Source: Erysipelotrichaceae bacterium (GTDB taxonomy: Bacteria; Bacillota_I; Bacilli_A; ML615J-28; CAG-313). Taken from it: a stretch of 64,000 nucleotides of DNA. Of the stretch, positions 45,772 to 56,880 are shown one piece after another. Both the position numbers and the translations under genes were made by a program. The stretch covers positions 237,636 through 301,635 of the forward strand of contig SVBG01000002.1 in NCBI GenBank assembly GCA_015059015.1, written 5' to 3'. The notes below the pieces were generated by a model, which did no database searches, was not told the origin of the DNA, and worked only from the letters and a program-made list of their open reading frames with translations. How positions within the stretch are numbered: the first letter of the stretch is position 1; each line of letters starts with the position of its first letter.

Positions 45772-47181
45772 ATGGGTGGTTTTTTCGGTATAGCATCTAA
45801 ATCAGACTGTGTAATGAAACTATTTTTTGGTATAGATTATCATTCACATTTAGGTACTAGACGTGGTGGAATGGCATTATATGGCGAAGAGGGATTTCAA
45901 AGAGTAATTCATAATATTCAAAATTCCCCTTTTAGAACAAAATTTGATGCAGACTTAGATAATTTAAAAGGTAATATTGGTATTGGATGCATATCTGATA
46001 ATGAAGCACAACCATTATTAATTAATTCTATTTTAGGATCTTATGCAATCTCTACAGTTGGTAAAATTAATAACTTAGATGAATTGCGTGGGGAATGCTT
46101 TAAAAATGGTAGAGTGCAGTTTATTGAAATGAATAAAGGGTTAATCAATCCAACAGAAATGGTTGCTGCACTTATTAATCAAAAGTCTACAATTGTTGAA
46201 GGATTAAAATACGCTCAGGAAAAAATAGATGGCTCAATGAGTATACTACTTTTATTTCCAGACCGTATATATGCCTCCCGTGATAAATATGGTAGAACTC
46301 CTATTATTGTAGGAAAATCAAAAAGTGGATATTGTGTTACATTTGAAAGTAGCGCATATCAAAATTTAGGGTTTAGTTATGTAAAAGACTTAGGACCTGG
46401 TGAAATTGTCTCAATTACAAACAAAGAACTTACAGTTTTAAGTGAACCTAATAAGTGTATGAAAATGTGTTCATTCTTATGGACTTATTATGGTTATCCA
46501 ACAGCTACTTATGAAGGGCGTAATGTTGAAGTAATGAGATATAAATGTGGAGAACTATTAAGAAAACGAGATAATATAGAAGCAGATGGTGTAGCAGGGG
46601 TACCTGATTCTGGTGTTCCACATGCAATTGGATATTCTAATACTGCTCATATTCCGTATATTAGACCGTTTATTAAATATACTCCAACTTGGCCAAGATC
46701 GTTTACACCAAGTAGTCAAACTCAAAGAAATCTTATCGCAAGAATGAAACTTATTGCAATACCAGAACTTGTTAAAGATAAAAAATTAATCTTAATTGAT
46801 GACTCAATTGTAAGAGGAACACAATTAAGAGAAACAGTAGAATATTTATATGATGCAGGAGTAAAAGAAGTGCATGTTCGTCCTGCTTGTCCACCAATTA
46901 TGTTTTCATGTAAGTACTTAAATTTCTCTCGTTCAACTTCAGTAATGGATTTAATGACTAGAAAAGTTATTGCAGATTTAGAACAAGTAGAAGTAGTATC
47001 TGATGAACTTGCAAAAGAATATATCGATCCAGATAGTCCAAAATATAAATTGATGGTGGATGAAATATGTAAACGTATGAATTTTGATACGTTACAATAT
47101 CATAGAATTGATGACTTAATAGAGTCAATTGGACTTGAACCATGTAAACTTTGTACATATTGTTTCAATGGTAAAGAATAA
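45772..47181 (+). CDS. purF: Amidophosphoribosyltransferase-like protein lacking the N-terminal Cys nucleophile
   Basis: 469 residues. The PRPP-binding motif '[21 protein letters not shown]' and the phosphoribosyltransferase half are intact, and Cys residues in '[13 protein letters not shown]' and 'CKLCTYC' fit the PurF iron-sulphur site. The glutaminase half starts '[33 protein letters not shown]'-like: where canonical PurF has a terminal Cys (CGIxG), this has Gly. GTG 45763 lies in the ribosome binding site; ATG 45772 is used, and no in-frame start upstream would supply the Cys. It may use ammonia, or be a regulatory paralogue. It lies between purL and guaB. Confidence 0.88.
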   Translation: MGGFFGIASKSDCVMKLFFGIDYHSHLGTRRGGMALYGEEGFQRVIHNIQNSPFRTKFDADLDNLKGNIGIGCISDNEAQPLLINSILGSYAISTVGKINNLDELRGECFKNGRVQFIEMNKGLINPTEMVAALINQKSTIVEGLKYAQEKIDGSMSILLLFPDRIYASRDKYGRTPIIVGKSKSGYCVTFESSAYQNLGFSYVKDLGPGEIVSITNKELTVLSEPNKCMKMCSFLWTYYGYPTATYEGRNVEVMRYKCGELLRKRDNIEADGVAGVPDSGVPHAIGYSNTAHIPYIRPFIKYTPTWPRSFTPSSQTQRNLIARMKLIAIPELVKDKKLILIDDSIVRGTQLRETVEYLYDAGVKEVHVRPACPPIMFSCKYLNFSRSTSVMDLMTRKVIADLEQVEVVSDELAKEYIDPDSPKYKLMVDEICKRMNFDTLQYHRIDDLIESIGLEPCKLCTYCFNGKE

Positions 47182-47191
47182 GGAGGAAAGT

Positions 47192-48691
47192 ATGGCTTTT
47201 TATTTTAAAGAACCTTCACGAACATTTAGTGAATATTTATTAGTACCTGGTTATTCTAGTTCAGAATGCCAACCTAAAAATGTTAGTTTAAAAACACCAC
47301 TTGTTAAGTTTAAAAAAGGCGAAGAGCCTAGAATTTCTCTTAACATCCCACTAGTATCTGCAATTATGCAATCAGTATCAAACGATACACTTGCTATTTC
47401 ACTTGCTAAAGAAGGCGGTATTTCATTTATTTATGGTTCTCAAACAATTGAAGATCAAGCTGCAATGGTAAAACGTGTAAAAGATTATAAAGCTGGTTTT
47501 GTTACTTCAGCATCAAATCTTACACCAGAAGCTACTTTAGCTGATGTAATTGCATTAAAAGAACAAAATGGACATTCAACTGTAGCAATCACACATGATG
47601 GTACTGCTCATGGTAAACTTCTTGGTATTGTTACTGGTAGAGATTACCGTGTATCAAGAATGGCACCGGAATTAAAAGTTAAAGAATTTATGACACCACT
47701 TGAAAAGTTAGTTACTGCAAAACTTGGTGTAACTTTAAAAGAAGCAAATGATATTATTTGGGATAACAAATTAAACTCACTTCCAATCGTTGATGAAAAT
47801 GGTTGTCTTGATTCATTTGTATTTAGAAAAGACTATGAATCTAATAAAAATAATCCAAATGAATTATTAGACAAAGAAAAACGTTTAGTAGTTGGTGCCG
47901 GTATTAATACAAGAGACTATAAAGAAAGAGTTCCAGCACTAATTAATGCTGGTGTAGATGTTCTTTGTATTGATTCAAGTGAAGGATTTAGTGAATGGCA
48001 AAAACTAACTATTGAATGGATTAGAGAACATTATGGTGACAAAGTAATGGTTGGTGCGGGTAATGTTGTTGATGCTGATGGATTTAGATTCTTAGCTGAT
48101 TGTGGTGCTGACTTTATTAAAGTTGGTATCGGTGGTGGATCTATTTGTATTACTCGTGAAACTAAAGGTATTGGACGTGGTCAAGCAACAGCTACAATTG
48201 AAGTTGCAAAAGCACGTGATGAATACTTTAAAGAAACTGGCGTATATGTACCAATTTGTTCAGATGGTGGTATTGTACACGATTATCATATTACATTAGC
48301 CCTTGCAATGGGATCTGACTTTGTAATGTTAGGTAGATACTTCTCAAGATTTGATGAATCACCAACAACAAAGGTAAAAATCAACGGACAATATATGAAA
48401 GAATACTGGGGCGAAGGCTCAGCTCGTGCTCGTAACTGGCAACGTTATGACTTAGGTGGCGACAAGAAGTTATCATTTGAAGAAGGTGTTGACTCTTATG
48501 TTCCATATGCTGGACCATTAAAAGATAATGTCGCAGTATCGCTTGCAAAAGTAAAATCAACTATGTGTAACTGTGGAGCACTAACAATCCCAGAACTACA
48601 ACAAAAAGCAAAATTAACACTTGTTTCTTCAACTAGTATTATTGAAGGTGGAGCACACGACGTAGTATTAAAGGATAAAACAAGTTCATAA
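47192..48691 (+). CDS. guaB: IMP dehydrogenase
   Basis: 499 residues. The barrel has '[32 protein letters not shown]', substrate loop '[12 protein letters not shown]' with catalytic Cys319, and flap '[15 protein letters not shown]'. A CBS pair is inserted ('[25 protein letters not shown]...[13 protein letters not shown]'). Many ORF callers would start 63 bases upstream inside purF; ATG 47192 follows AGGAGG and begins '[22 protein letters not shown]', as in relatives. It oxidises IMP to XMP with NAD+. Confidence 0.95.
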   Translation: MAFYFKEPSRTFSEYLLVPGYSSSECQPKNVSLKTPLVKFKKGEEPRISLNIPLVSAIMQSVSNDTLAISLAKEGGISFIYGSQTIEDQAAMVKRVKDYKAGFVTSASNLTPEATLADVIALKEQNGHSTVAITHDGTAHGKLLGIVTGRDYRVSRMAPELKVKEFMTPLEKLVTAKLGVTLKEANDIIWDNKLNSLPIVDENGCLDSFVFRKDYESNKNNPNELLDKEKRLVVGAGINTRDYKERVPALINAGVDVLCIDSSEGFSEWQKLTIEWIREHYGDKVMVGAGNVVDADGFRFLADCGADFIKVGIGGGSICITRETKGIGRGQATATIEVAKARDEYFKETGVYVPICSDGGIVHDYHITLALAMGSDFVMLGRYFSRFDESPTTKVKINGQYMKEYWGEGSARARNWQRYDLGGDKKLSFEEGVDSYVPYAGPLKDNVAVSLAKVKSTMCNCGALTIPELQQKAKLTLVSSTSIIEGGAHDVVLKDKTSS

Positions 48692-48702
48692 GGAGTGTTA
48701 CT

Positions 48703-50784
48703 ATGGACACAAATAAATTACTTTCAAATTACGGTTGTTATACATTTAATGATGACGTAATGAAAGAACGCTTACCAAAAGAAACATATGAAGAATTTAA
48801 ATCATCACTTGAAACAGGAGCTACACTATCTAAAGAATGTGCTGCTGTTATTGCAGATGCAATGCTTGAATGGGCAAGCGAACTTGGTGCAACACATTTT
48901 ACACATTGGTTCGCACCACTTACTGGTCTTACTGCAGAAAAACATGATTCATTCTTAGAACTTATTGATGATAAAGCGACTGTTAAGTTTAGTGGTAAAC
49001 TTTTAAGAAAAGGTGAAACTGATGCATCAAGTTTCCCATCAGGTGGTCTTCGTGCAACATTTGAAGCACGTGGATATACTGCATGGGATTGTACGTCACT
49101 TGCATTTGTAAAAGATGGATCTTTGTATATACCAACACTATTTTGTTCATATACAGGGGAAGCACTAGATAATAAAACACCACTTCTTAAATCATGTGAT
49201 GCACTTAATAAAGAAGCAGTTAAACTACTTAATTTAATTGGTTTAAAAGATGTAACAAGTGTAACTAGTTATGCTGGTGCTGAACAAGAATATTTTTTAG
49301 TAGATGAAGAATACTTTGAAAAACGTCTTGATTTAAAACTTACTGGAAGAACTTTATATGGAGCTAATCCTCCAAAAGGTCAAGAATTAGAAGGGCATTA
49401 TTATGGTTATTTAAACAGTCGTATTGCTAACTTCATGAAAGAACTTGACTCTGAACTTTGGAAATATGGTATTCCAGCTAAGACAAAACATAATGAAGCT
49501 GCTCCTGCACAACATGAAATAGCTTGTATATATAGAAAAGTAAATATTACAACTGATAATAATCATTTACTTATGCAATTAATGCAAGATATTGCTAAAA
49601 AACATGGACTAAGATGTTTACTGCATGAAAAACCATTTAGAGGTGTAAATGGATCAGGTAAACATAATAACTGGTCTATTGTAACTAATACAGGAATTAA
49701 CCTATTTAAACCAGGCAGTGATCCAATAAATAATCTACCTTTCTTAGTAACACTTGCTTGTATGATAAAAGGTGTAGATGATTTTGCGGACTTACTTAGA
49801 CTTTCTATTGCAACACCAGGAAATGATCATAGACTTGGTGGTAATGAAGCTCCTCCTGCAACAATCTCAATGTTTTTAGGAGATGCTCTTAATGATTTAA
49901 TTGAAGCAATCATTAATGGTAAAGAACTTCACGAAATTGAAAAAACTAGATTTAAAACAGGTGTTAAAGTAATTCCTGATTTTCAAAAAGATAATACTGA
50001 TAGAAATAGAACATCACCATTTGCTTTTACAGGTAATAAATTTGAGTTTAGAGGTGTTGGTTCTAGTCAATCAATTGCTATTGCAAACACAATGCTTAAT
50101 GCAATGCTTGCATATACAATGAAAAAAATGTCAAAGAGATTAGAACAAGGTGCAAATGTTTACGATGTAATTAAAGAATTCTTTAATAATCATAAACGTG
50201 TTATTTTTGAAGGAAATGGTTACTCAAAAGAATGGGAAAAAGAAGTTGAAAGAAGAAAACTTTCAAATCTTAAAAATACTGTTGATGCAATCAAAGTATT
50301 AAAAGATGATAATCAAATTAAAGCACTTACTTCACTTGAAATTTTAACTGAATCTGAAATATCTTCTCGTTATGAAATTTTATTAGATAGTTACTCAAAA
50401 ACAATTCAAGTTGAAGCATCCACTGCTTTACATATGGCAAAAAGCCAAATATTTCCAGCATGTCTTTCTTATTTAGATAAAATAGCTAATACTTATCAAA
50501 CACTATCTTCTGTAAAACTTAATGCAAACTACTTAAAAGATGAAGTATTAGAAATAAATGATTTAGTAAAACAAATGAAAGATGTAATGGATAAATTAGA
50601 ACAAAAAATAAAAGAAGCACAACTACTTAAAAATGATTGTCTTCTTGGAGCTAATCACTGGAGAGATGAAGTGTGTACTACAATGAATGAGCTAAGAAAT
50701 ATTGTAGATACACTTGAATCTAAAGTGGATGAAAAATATTGGCCTATGCCAACATATATCGATTTATTATTCGGTATTAAGTAA
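48703..50784 (+). CDS. glnN: Glutamine synthetase type III
   Basis: 693 residues, the length of GSIII (about 700), much longer than GSI or GSII. 'THFTHWFAPLTGLTAEKHDSFL' is the GSIII N-terminal signature. 'FPSGGLRATFEARGYTAWD', 'AGAEQEYFLVDEEYF', 'NEAAPAQHEIACIY' and 'NGSGKHNNWSI' are substrate and metal-binding blocks; 'FRGVGSSQSIA' lies late in the protein. It makes glutamine from glutamate and ammonia, the amide donor for PurL and GuaA. Its position inside the pur operon, 11 bases after guaB, places glutamine supply under the ZTP riboswitch. Confidence 0.95.
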   Translation: MDTNKLLSNYGCYTFNDDVMKERLPKETYEEFKSSLETGATLSKECAAVIADAMLEWASELGATHFTHWFAPLTGLTAEKHDSFLELIDDKATVKFSGKLLRKGETDASSFPSGGLRATFEARGYTAWDCTSLAFVKDGSLYIPTLFCSYTGEALDNKTPLLKSCDALNKEAVKLLNLIGLKDVTSVTSYAGAEQEYFLVDEEYFEKRLDLKLTGRTLYGANPPKGQELEGHYYGYLNSRIANFMKELDSELWKYGIPAKTKHNEAAPAQHEIACIYRKVNITTDNNHLLMQLMQDIAKKHGLRCLLHEKPFRGVNGSGKHNNWSIVTNTGINLFKPGSDPINNLPFLVTLACMIKGVDDFADLLRLSIATPGNDHRLGGNEAPPATISMFLGDALNDLIEAIINGKELHEIEKTRFKTGVKVIPDFQKDNTDRNRTSPFAFTGNKFEFRGVGSSQSIAIANTMLNAMLAYTMKKMSKRLEQGANVYDVIKEFFNNHKRVIFEGNGYSKEWEKEVERRKLSNLKNTVDAIKVLKDDNQIKALTSLEILTESEISSRYEILLDSYSKTIQVEASTALHMAKSQIFPACLSYLDKIANTYQTLSSVKLNANYLKDEVLEINDLVKQMKDVMDKLEQKIKEAQLLKNDCLLGANHWRDEVCTTMNELRNIVDTLESKVDEKYWPMPTYIDLLFGIK

Positions 50785-50803
50785 ATAAATGGAGGAAGAA
50801 ATA

Positions 50804-52471
50804 ATGTTAAGTGATTTAGAGATTGCTCAACAAGCGAAAATATTAAAAATAAAAGAAATTGCTGCAAAAGTTGGTCTAACTGAAGATGATTTAGAACTTT
50901 ATGGAAATTACAAAGCAAAGATTCATCTTGATAAACTTAATAGTGATAAAAAAGATGCTAAATTAATCTTAGTAACTGCAATTAACCCTACACCTGCTGG
51001 TGAAGGTAAATCGACAACTACAATTGGACTAGCTGATGCAATGAATAAAATTGGTAAAAATACAGTAGTTGCACTTCGTGAACCAAGTTTTGGTCCTGTT
51101 TTAGGTGTTAAAGGTGGTGCTGCTGGTGGAGGATACGCACAAGTTATTCCTATGGAAGATATTAATCTACACTTTACTGGTGATTTACATGCTATTACAA
51201 CTGCTACAAATGCTATTGCAGCTATGCTTGATAACCATATTCAACAAGGAAATGAACTTGGAATTGATCCAACTAGAATTATTTTACATAGATGTCTAGA
51301 TATGAATGATCGTGCTTTAAGAAATGTAATTGTAGGTCTTGGTGGTCCGACAAATGGTGTGCCTAGAGAAGATCATTTTGATATCACTGTTGCATCAGAA
51401 GTTATGGCAGTACTTTGTCTTGCAACTAGTTTAGAAGACTTTAAAAAACGTATCGCAAGAATGGTTATTGCATATACATATGATAAGAAACCTGTAACTG
51501 TTGAAGATATTAAAGCAACAGGTGCTGTAACTTTAATTATGAAAGATGCACTTATGCCAAACCTTGTTCAAACACTTGAACATACACCAACACTAATTCA
51601 TGGTGGACCATTTGCAAATATTGCACATGGTTGTAACTCTGTAATTGCTACTAAAACAGCTCTTAAAATGGGTGATTATGTTGTAACAGAGGCAGGATTT
51701 GGTGCAGATTTAGGCGCTGAAAAATTCTTAGATATTAAATGTCGTATGGCTGATTTACATCCTTCATGCGTTGTTATTGTTGCAACAATTAGAGCACTTA
51801 AGATGCATGGTGGTGTAGAAAAGAAAGATTTAGCGATTGAAAACGTAGAAGCTTTATTAAAAGGTATTACTAACCTTGAAAAACATATTGAAAATATTGG
51901 TAAATACAATCTTCCATATGTTGTTGCAATTAACAAATTTGGAACTGATACAGATGCAGAAATTGAAGCACTTGCTAATTGGGCAAAAGAACATAATCAT
52001 CCAGTAGCATTATCTGAAGTATTCGCAAAAGGTGGAGAAGGTGGTGTTGAACTTGCTCGTAAAGTAGTTGAAGAAATTGAATTACATGATGGTGCAGAAC
52101 GCTTTGCTCCAATTTATGATGCAGCACTTCCTATTAAAGATAAGATTGCAGCTATTTGCAAAGAAATTTACGGGGCAGACGGTGTTGAATTTACGACTAC
52201 TGCTAAAAACCAAATGGCAGCAATTAAGAGAAATGGGTGGGATAACTTACCAATTTGTATCGCAAAAACTCAATACTCTTTATCTGATAATCCAAAATTA
52301 CTTGCACGTCCAACTAACTTTACAATCACAATTAGAGAATTAAAACCATCTATTGGTGCTGGATTTATCGTTGCACTTAGTGGTGATATTATGACAATGC
52401 CTGGTCTTCCAAAAGAACCAGCTGCAAATAAGATGGATGTTGTAAACGGAAAAGCTGTAGGTTTATTCTAA
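50804..52471 (+). CDS. fhs: Formate-tetrahydrofolate ligase
   Basis: 555 residues. '[29 protein letters not shown]' holds the ATP-binding P-loop. '[41 protein letters not shown]' and '[20 protein letters not shown]' are characteristic. ATG 50789 lies in the GGAGG site; 50804 is used. It makes 10-formyl-THF from formate, the one-carbon donor of PurN and PurH, and is a classical ZTP-riboswitch client. Confidence 0.96.
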   Translation: MLSDLEIAQQAKILKIKEIAAKVGLTEDDLELYGNYKAKIHLDKLNSDKKDAKLILVTAINPTPAGEGKSTTTIGLADAMNKIGKNTVVALREPSFGPVLGVKGGAAGGGYAQVIPMEDINLHFTGDLHAITTATNAIAAMLDNHIQQGNELGIDPTRIILHRCLDMNDRALRNVIVGLGGPTNGVPREDHFDITVASEVMAVLCLATSLEDFKKRIARMVIAYTYDKKPVTVEDIKATGAVTLIMKDALMPNLVQTLEHTPTLIHGGPFANIAHGCNSVIATKTALKMGDYVVTEAGFGADLGAEKFLDIKCRMADLHPSCVVIVATIRALKMHGGVEKKDLAIENVEALLKGITNLEKHIENIGKYNLPYVVAINKFGTDTDAEIEALANWAKEHNHPVALSEVFAKGGEGGVELARKVVEEIELHDGAERFAPIYDAALPIKDKIAAICKEIYGADGVEFTTTAKNQMAAIKRNGWDNLPICIAKTQYSLSDNPKLLARPTNFTITIRELKPSIGAGFIVALSGDIMTMPGLPKEPAANKMDVVNGKAVGLF

Positions 52472-52474
52472 AAT

Positions 52475-54016
52475 ATGAAAAATGAACTTGTCTTAGTATT
52501 AGATTTTGGTGGACAGTACAACCAACTTATCGCACGTCGAGTAAGAGAATGTAATGTTTACTGCGAAGTTCATCCATATAATTTATCAATCGAAAAAATT
52601 AAAGAATTAAATCCTAAAGGTATTATTTTTACTGGTGGTCCTGCTAGTGTATATGGAGAAAATTCTCCACTTTGTGAAAAAGAAATCTTTGATTTAAATA
52701 TTCCTATTCTTGGTATTTGTTATGGATCACAACTTATGGCACATTTACTTGGTGGTTGTGTTGAACATGCTGAAACTTCGGAATATGGTAAAACACCAAT
52801 AATAGTTGATACTACTTCTAAATTATTTGAAAATGTAGATAAAGAAACAATTTGTTGGATGAGTCATACTGACTTGATAAAAGAAGCACCAAATGGATTT
52901 AATGTTACTGCATATTCTAAAGATTGTCCTGTTGCTGCAATGGAAAATAAAGATAAAAACTTATATGCCGTACAGTTTCATCCAGAAGTTCAACATACCG
53001 TTCAAGGTATGAAGATGCTATCTAACTTTGTAAAAAATATCTGCAAGTGTTCAGGTGACTGGAAAATGGCTGATTTTGCAGAAAAGACAATCAAGGAAAT
53101 TAAAGATCGTGTTGGTAGTGGTAAAGTACTATGTGCATTATCTGGTGGAGTTGATTCAAGCGTTGCAGCTGTACTATTATCAAAGGCTGTTGGTAATAAT
53201 CTTACATGTGTATTTGTAGACCATGGTTTACTTCGTAAAAATGAAGGTGATGAAGTAGAAGCAGTATTTGGTAAGGATGGAAATTATAACCTAAACTTTG
53301 TAAGAGTAAATGCACAAGATAGATTTTACAGTAAACTTAAAGGTGTTACTGATCCTGAAGCAAAACGTAAAATTATTGGTGCAGAATTTATTAGAGTATT
53401 TGAAGAAGTTGCTAAGAAAATTGGTAAAGTTGACTTTTTAGTTCAAGGTACAATTTATCCAGACGTTATTGAATCAGGTCTTGGTAAAAGTGCTACAATT
53501 AAATCACATCATAATGTAGGTGGTCTTCCATCGGTTGTTGATTTTAAAGAAATTATTGAACCTTTAAGACTTTTATTTAAAGATGAAGTAAGACGTGTTG
53601 GTTTAGAACTTGGAATTCCAGAATACTTAGTATTCCGTCAACCATTCCCAGGTCCAGGACTTGGAATAAGAATTATTGGTGAAGTAACAGCGGAAAAAGT
53701 TAGAATTGTTCAAGATGCTGACTATATCTACCGTGAAGAAATTGCTAAAGCTGGTATTGATAAAACTCTTGGTCAATATTTTGCAGCACTTACAAATATG
53801 CAAAGCGTTGGTGTAATGGGTGATGAAAGAACATACGACTACGCAATAGCACTTCGTGCTGTAACTACAACTGACTTTATGACAGCTGACTGGGCTAGAA
53901 TTCCTTATGATGTATTAGATGTTATTTCAAGAAGAATTGTTAATGAAGTAAAAGGTGTTAATAGAGTACTATTAGATTGCACTTCTAAACCACCTGCAAC
54001 AATAGAATTTGAATAG
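52475..54016 (+). CDS. guaA: GMP synthase (glutamine-hydrolysing)
   Basis: 513 residues. The class I glutaminase domain has Cys82 in '[15 protein letters not shown]' and 'QFHPEVQHT'. The PP-loop ATPase has '[19 protein letters not shown]', and the C-terminal dimerisation domain ends '[10 protein letters not shown]' as usual. It converts XMP to GMP. It starts only 3 bases after the fhs stop with no recognisable ribosome binding site, so translation probably depends on coupling to fhs. Last gene of the operon, followed by a terminator. Confidence 0.96.
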   Translation: MKNELVLVLDFGGQYNQLIARRVRECNVYCEVHPYNLSIEKIKELNPKGIIFTGGPASVYGENSPLCEKEIFDLNIPILGICYGSQLMAHLLGGCVEHAETSEYGKTPIIVDTTSKLFENVDKETICWMSHTDLIKEAPNGFNVTAYSKDCPVAAMENKDKNLYAVQFHPEVQHTVQGMKMLSNFVKNICKCSGDWKMADFAEKTIKEIKDRVGSGKVLCALSGGVDSSVAAVLLSKAVGNNLTCVFVDHGLLRKNEGDEVEAVFGKDGNYNLNFVRVNAQDRFYSKLKGVTDPEAKRKIIGAEFIRVFEEVAKKIGKVDFLVQGTIYPDVIESGLGKSATIKSHHNVGGLPSVVDFKEIIEPLRLLFKDEVRRVGLELGIPEYLVFRQPFPGPGLGIRIIGEVTAEKVRIVQDADYIYREEIAKAGIDKTLGQYFAALTNMQSVGVMGDERTYDYAIALRAVTTTDFMTADWARIPYDVLDVISRRIVNEVKGVNRVLLDCTSKPPATIEFE

Positions 54017-54025
54017 AAATAAAAT

Positions 54026-54058
54026 AGATAGATTAGTTTATTTAATCTATCTTTTTTG
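54026..54058 (+). terminator. Terminator of the purine operon
   Basis: A perfect 10-bp stem (AGATAGATTA / TAATCTATCT) and a run of T residues. Confidence 0.87.
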
Positions 54059-54120
54059 TATATATTTTTCTTGTAATTTATATATTATTATGATAAACTA
54101 ATCGCAAGGAGTAAAGCATT

Positions 54121-54471
54121 ATGAAAAATATTGATGAATATGTTTTATATTATGAATTTCATGCAATCTTTGATTTAGAGGGGATGCCACAAATGGATTC
54201 TTCTTTTGGTAGTTATGAGGTGAAATTAAAAGTAGGAGAGTATTTAAATCTTCCTTTTCATGAAGAGAATAAGTCTTTTATTGAAAAAATAGAAGAAATT
54301 GATGGATTGATTGTTGTAACACTTAATATACCTTGTAAAACATTGTGGGAAAATGATGGAGAAATGCTTTTAATTAAAGAAAATGAAGTAGTTAAATATT
54401 ATTATGGTAGAACTACTTTGAATACGCAAATGGATTATTATTTTAAGTTTAGGATTATAAATAAGAATTAA
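54121..54471 (+). CDS. Hypothetical protein
   Basis: 116 residues, no signal peptide or helix long enough for a membrane segment, predicted beta-rich ('YVLYYEFHAIFDLEG', 'GSYEVKLKVGEYLNLPF'). The ATG follows AAGGAG. Its stop codon lies inside the stem of the following terminator. No family recognised. It stands alone between guaA and the addB-like gene. Confidence 0.65.
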   Translation: MKNIDEYVLYYEFHAIFDLEGMPQMDSSFGSYEVKLKVGEYLNLPFHEENKSFIEKIEEIDGLIVVTLNIPCKTLWENDGEMLLIKENEVVKYYYGRTTLNTQMDYYFKFRIINKN

Positions 54472-54497
54472 CAAAATAGATTTGTTAATTCTTATTT
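54463..54497 (+). terminator. Terminator overlapping the end of the hypothetical gene
   Basis: A perfect 13-bp stem (AAGAATTAACAAA, 54463-54475, with TTTGTTAATTCTT, 54481-54493). The TAA stop codon of the upstream gene is part of the 5' arm. Confidence 0.85.
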
Positions 54498-54546
54498 TAT
54501 TTTTGTTAAATATGATATAATTTAAATAAAGAAGAAGGTGAAAATT

Positions 54547-56877
54547 ATGATTGATTTTAATAAAATCGTTGATGGATCAATAGTTATATGTCCTAGTAGT
54601 ATAAAAAAAGAACTGATTAAAAATAAATCAGTTTTAAATATTATAAAAGATATTAAGTTTATGTCTAAAGAGGAGTTAATAAGTGGCTTCTATTTTTCTT
54701 ATGATATAAATGCTATATATTATTTACATGAAAAATATGGATATGAGTATAGTTTATGTGAAGAAGTAATAAAAAACTTATATAATATTTCACCTATTAA
54801 TGATAAGTTGAAATTATTAAATAATATATATGAAGATTTATGTAATAATAAATTATTAATTACAAACCCTTATTTTAAATATTTATTTAATAATAAAAAA
54901 GTATATATATTAGGTTATTCAAAGCGTGATATTGAATTATTAGATATTATTAGTAAAATAACTAGTGATTTTGAATATAGTGTTGTAGAATTTAGCGCTA
55001 ATAAAAAATTAGAGTGCTTTAAATTTAATGATATTGAAGAAGAAGTAATATATGTAATATCTAGAATCGGTGAGTTAGTAGAAAGTGGAGTGTCTTTAAA
55101 TAATATATATTTTTATAATATTCCTTCTGAATATAAACTTATTTTAAAAAAGGTTTTTATTTTTCATAATTTAATGCTTTCTACTAAAAGTGATTTATAT
55201 ATATATGATACACCTGTTTTTAAAGAGTATTTAGATTTACTAAAAGATAATTCTTTTATTGATGCGTACAATAAGTTAACTGAGAGTGTTAGTTATGATC
55301 CACAAGATGTTTTAGGAGTAATTGTTGATTTAGTTGTTGAAGTAACAAGTTTAAAAATTGAAAAAGAAAAACAAATTGAAGTTTTGCGTTATCTTGCCTC
55401 TAAAAAGAGATTACAAAATCTTGAATATAAAGAATCAATTAAAGAGATTGATGATAGTTATATTTTAGAAGATCATGAATATTGTTTTATGCTTGGTTTT
55501 TCACAAGGGGTATACCCTGTTATCGCAAAAGATACAGAGTTTTATTTAGATAGTGAAAAAGTTTTATTAAATAGAAATACTTCAATTATTAAAAATGAAA
55601 TTAATGAAGAAAGATTAATTAAGTTTATTTCTAATACAAAGAATTTAATTATTACTTTTAAAAATCAAGTTGGTAAAAGTGTTTATTATCCATCAGGATT
55701 AATTGAAAAATTAGGTATTGTTATGCAGGAAAAAGAACTTAATTCAATTAGATATTCAAGAGTATTTGCGAAATTTGAAGTTAGTAAGTATTTAGATTTA
55801 AATAAATTATATGGTGTAGATAATAAATGGATTAATACATTTACTATTGAAGAGTTAGGTTTTAATATGTATGATCATAATTATAAGAAAATTGTAAGTT
55901 TTGATAAAAATCAACAAATAGAACTATCTTATACGCAAATAGATGATTTTATGAAGTGTCCATTTAAGTATTATTTGAAACATATTTTAAGAGTTGATGA
56001 ATTTATTGGTAGTTTTAAAACAGAGATTGGAACATTATTTCATAATATATTAGAAGAATCTAATACTAAAGAAATTAATTTAGATGATTATAAAGAAGTT
56101 ATATATAATACATTTAAAACTTATAAAGATAGGTATTTTGCGGAAAAGGTACTACCTCAAGTATTAAAGGTTGTTAAAAAAGTTAAAGAATTTCATAATA
56201 ATACAATCTTGGATAATATTTCATATGAAAAAGAATTACGAATTAAAATTGATGAGTTATCTACATTAATGGGAAGAATTGATAAGTTTTTAATTGATGA
56301 TGCCTCTAAGTTAATAGCAGTTGTTGATTATAAAACAGGTAAGTTTGAGTTTGATAAGAATAAAGTAGAATTTGGTCTTGGTTTACAACTTCCAATTTAT
56401 GCGTTATTATTAAGCGAAGAATATCCAGATTATTTAATAGCAGGTGTTTATATTCAAAAAATATTACATGAAAATGAAAATTTAAAAGATATAGAATCTT
56501 ATTTAATGGATGGGATTACAATTAATGATTTAAATATTATTAAGTTAATAGATCCAACACTTGGTAGTTTAGAAAATGAATTTGGGAAAAAAATACCTAC
56601 ATCACAATATATAAAAGGAATTAAAGTAAAAAATGATGGTTCTTTGTATGCTGGTGTCCCTGTTGTAGATAGTAGTGAATTTTCTTGTATTTTACAAACA
56701 ACTAGAAAACATGTAGAATATGTAATTAATCAAATTAGGAATGCTTCTTTTGATATTTCTCCTTTAGACATTGAAGAAGAAAGAAGCGATGCATGTACTT
56801 ATTGTAAGTTTAGTGATATTTGTAATCATAATAGTAAAGATAAAAGACGCGTAAGTATTAAGAAAGGGGATGAATAA
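54547..56877 (+). CDS. addB: AddB-like subunit: PD-(D/E)XK nuclease with iron-sulphur staple
   Basis: 776 residues against about 1150 for Bacillus AddB. The nuclease domain starts near residue 465 ('ELSYTQIDDFMKCPFKYYLKHILR', first cluster Cys). It continues through 'GTLFHNILEES' and 'AVVDYKTGKFEF' (catalytic D...DYK) and ends with 'CTYCKFSDIC' (CxxCx5C), the remaining Fe-S ligands. The N-terminal half shows no Walker A, so it is a shortened, inactive helicase-like scaffold. GTG 54538 overlaps the ribosome binding site; ATG 54547 is used. With AddA it processes double-strand DNA ends for recombination. Confidence 0.85.
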   Translation: MIDFNKIVDGSIVICPSSIKKELIKNKSVLNIIKDIKFMSKEELISGFYFSYDINAIYYLHEKYGYEYSLCEEVIKNLYNISPINDKLKLLNNIYEDLCNNKLLITNPYFKYLFNNKKVYILGYSKRDIELLDIISKITSDFEYSVVEFSANKKLECFKFNDIEEEVIYVISRIGELVESGVSLNNIYFYNIPSEYKLILKKVFIFHNLMLSTKSDLYIYDTPVFKEYLDLLKDNSFIDAYNKLTESVSYDPQDVLGVIVDLVVEVTSLKIEKEKQIEVLRYLASKKRLQNLEYKESIKEIDDSYILEDHEYCFMLGFSQGVYPVIAKDTEFYLDSEKVLLNRNTSIIKNEINEERLIKFISNTKNLIITFKNQVGKSVYYPSGLIEKLGIVMQEKELNSIRYSRVFAKFEVSKYLDLNKLYGVDNKWINTFTIEELGFNMYDHNYKKIVSFDKNQQIELSYTQIDDFMKCPFKYYLKHILRVDEFIGSFKTEIGTLFHNILEESNTKEINLDDYKEVIYNTFKTYKDRYFAEKVLPQVLKVVKKVKEFHNNTILDNISYEKELRIKIDELSTLMGRIDKFLIDDASKLIAVVDYKTGKFEFDKNKVEFGLGLQLPIYALLLSEEYPDYLIAGVYIQKILHENENLKDIESYLMDGITINDLNIIKLIDPTLGSLENEFGKKIPTSQYIKGIKVKNDGSLYAGVPVVDSSEFSCILQTTRKHVEYVINQIRNASFDISPLDIEEERSDACTYCKFSDICNHNSKDKRRVSIKKGDE

Positions 56878-56880
56878 CAT

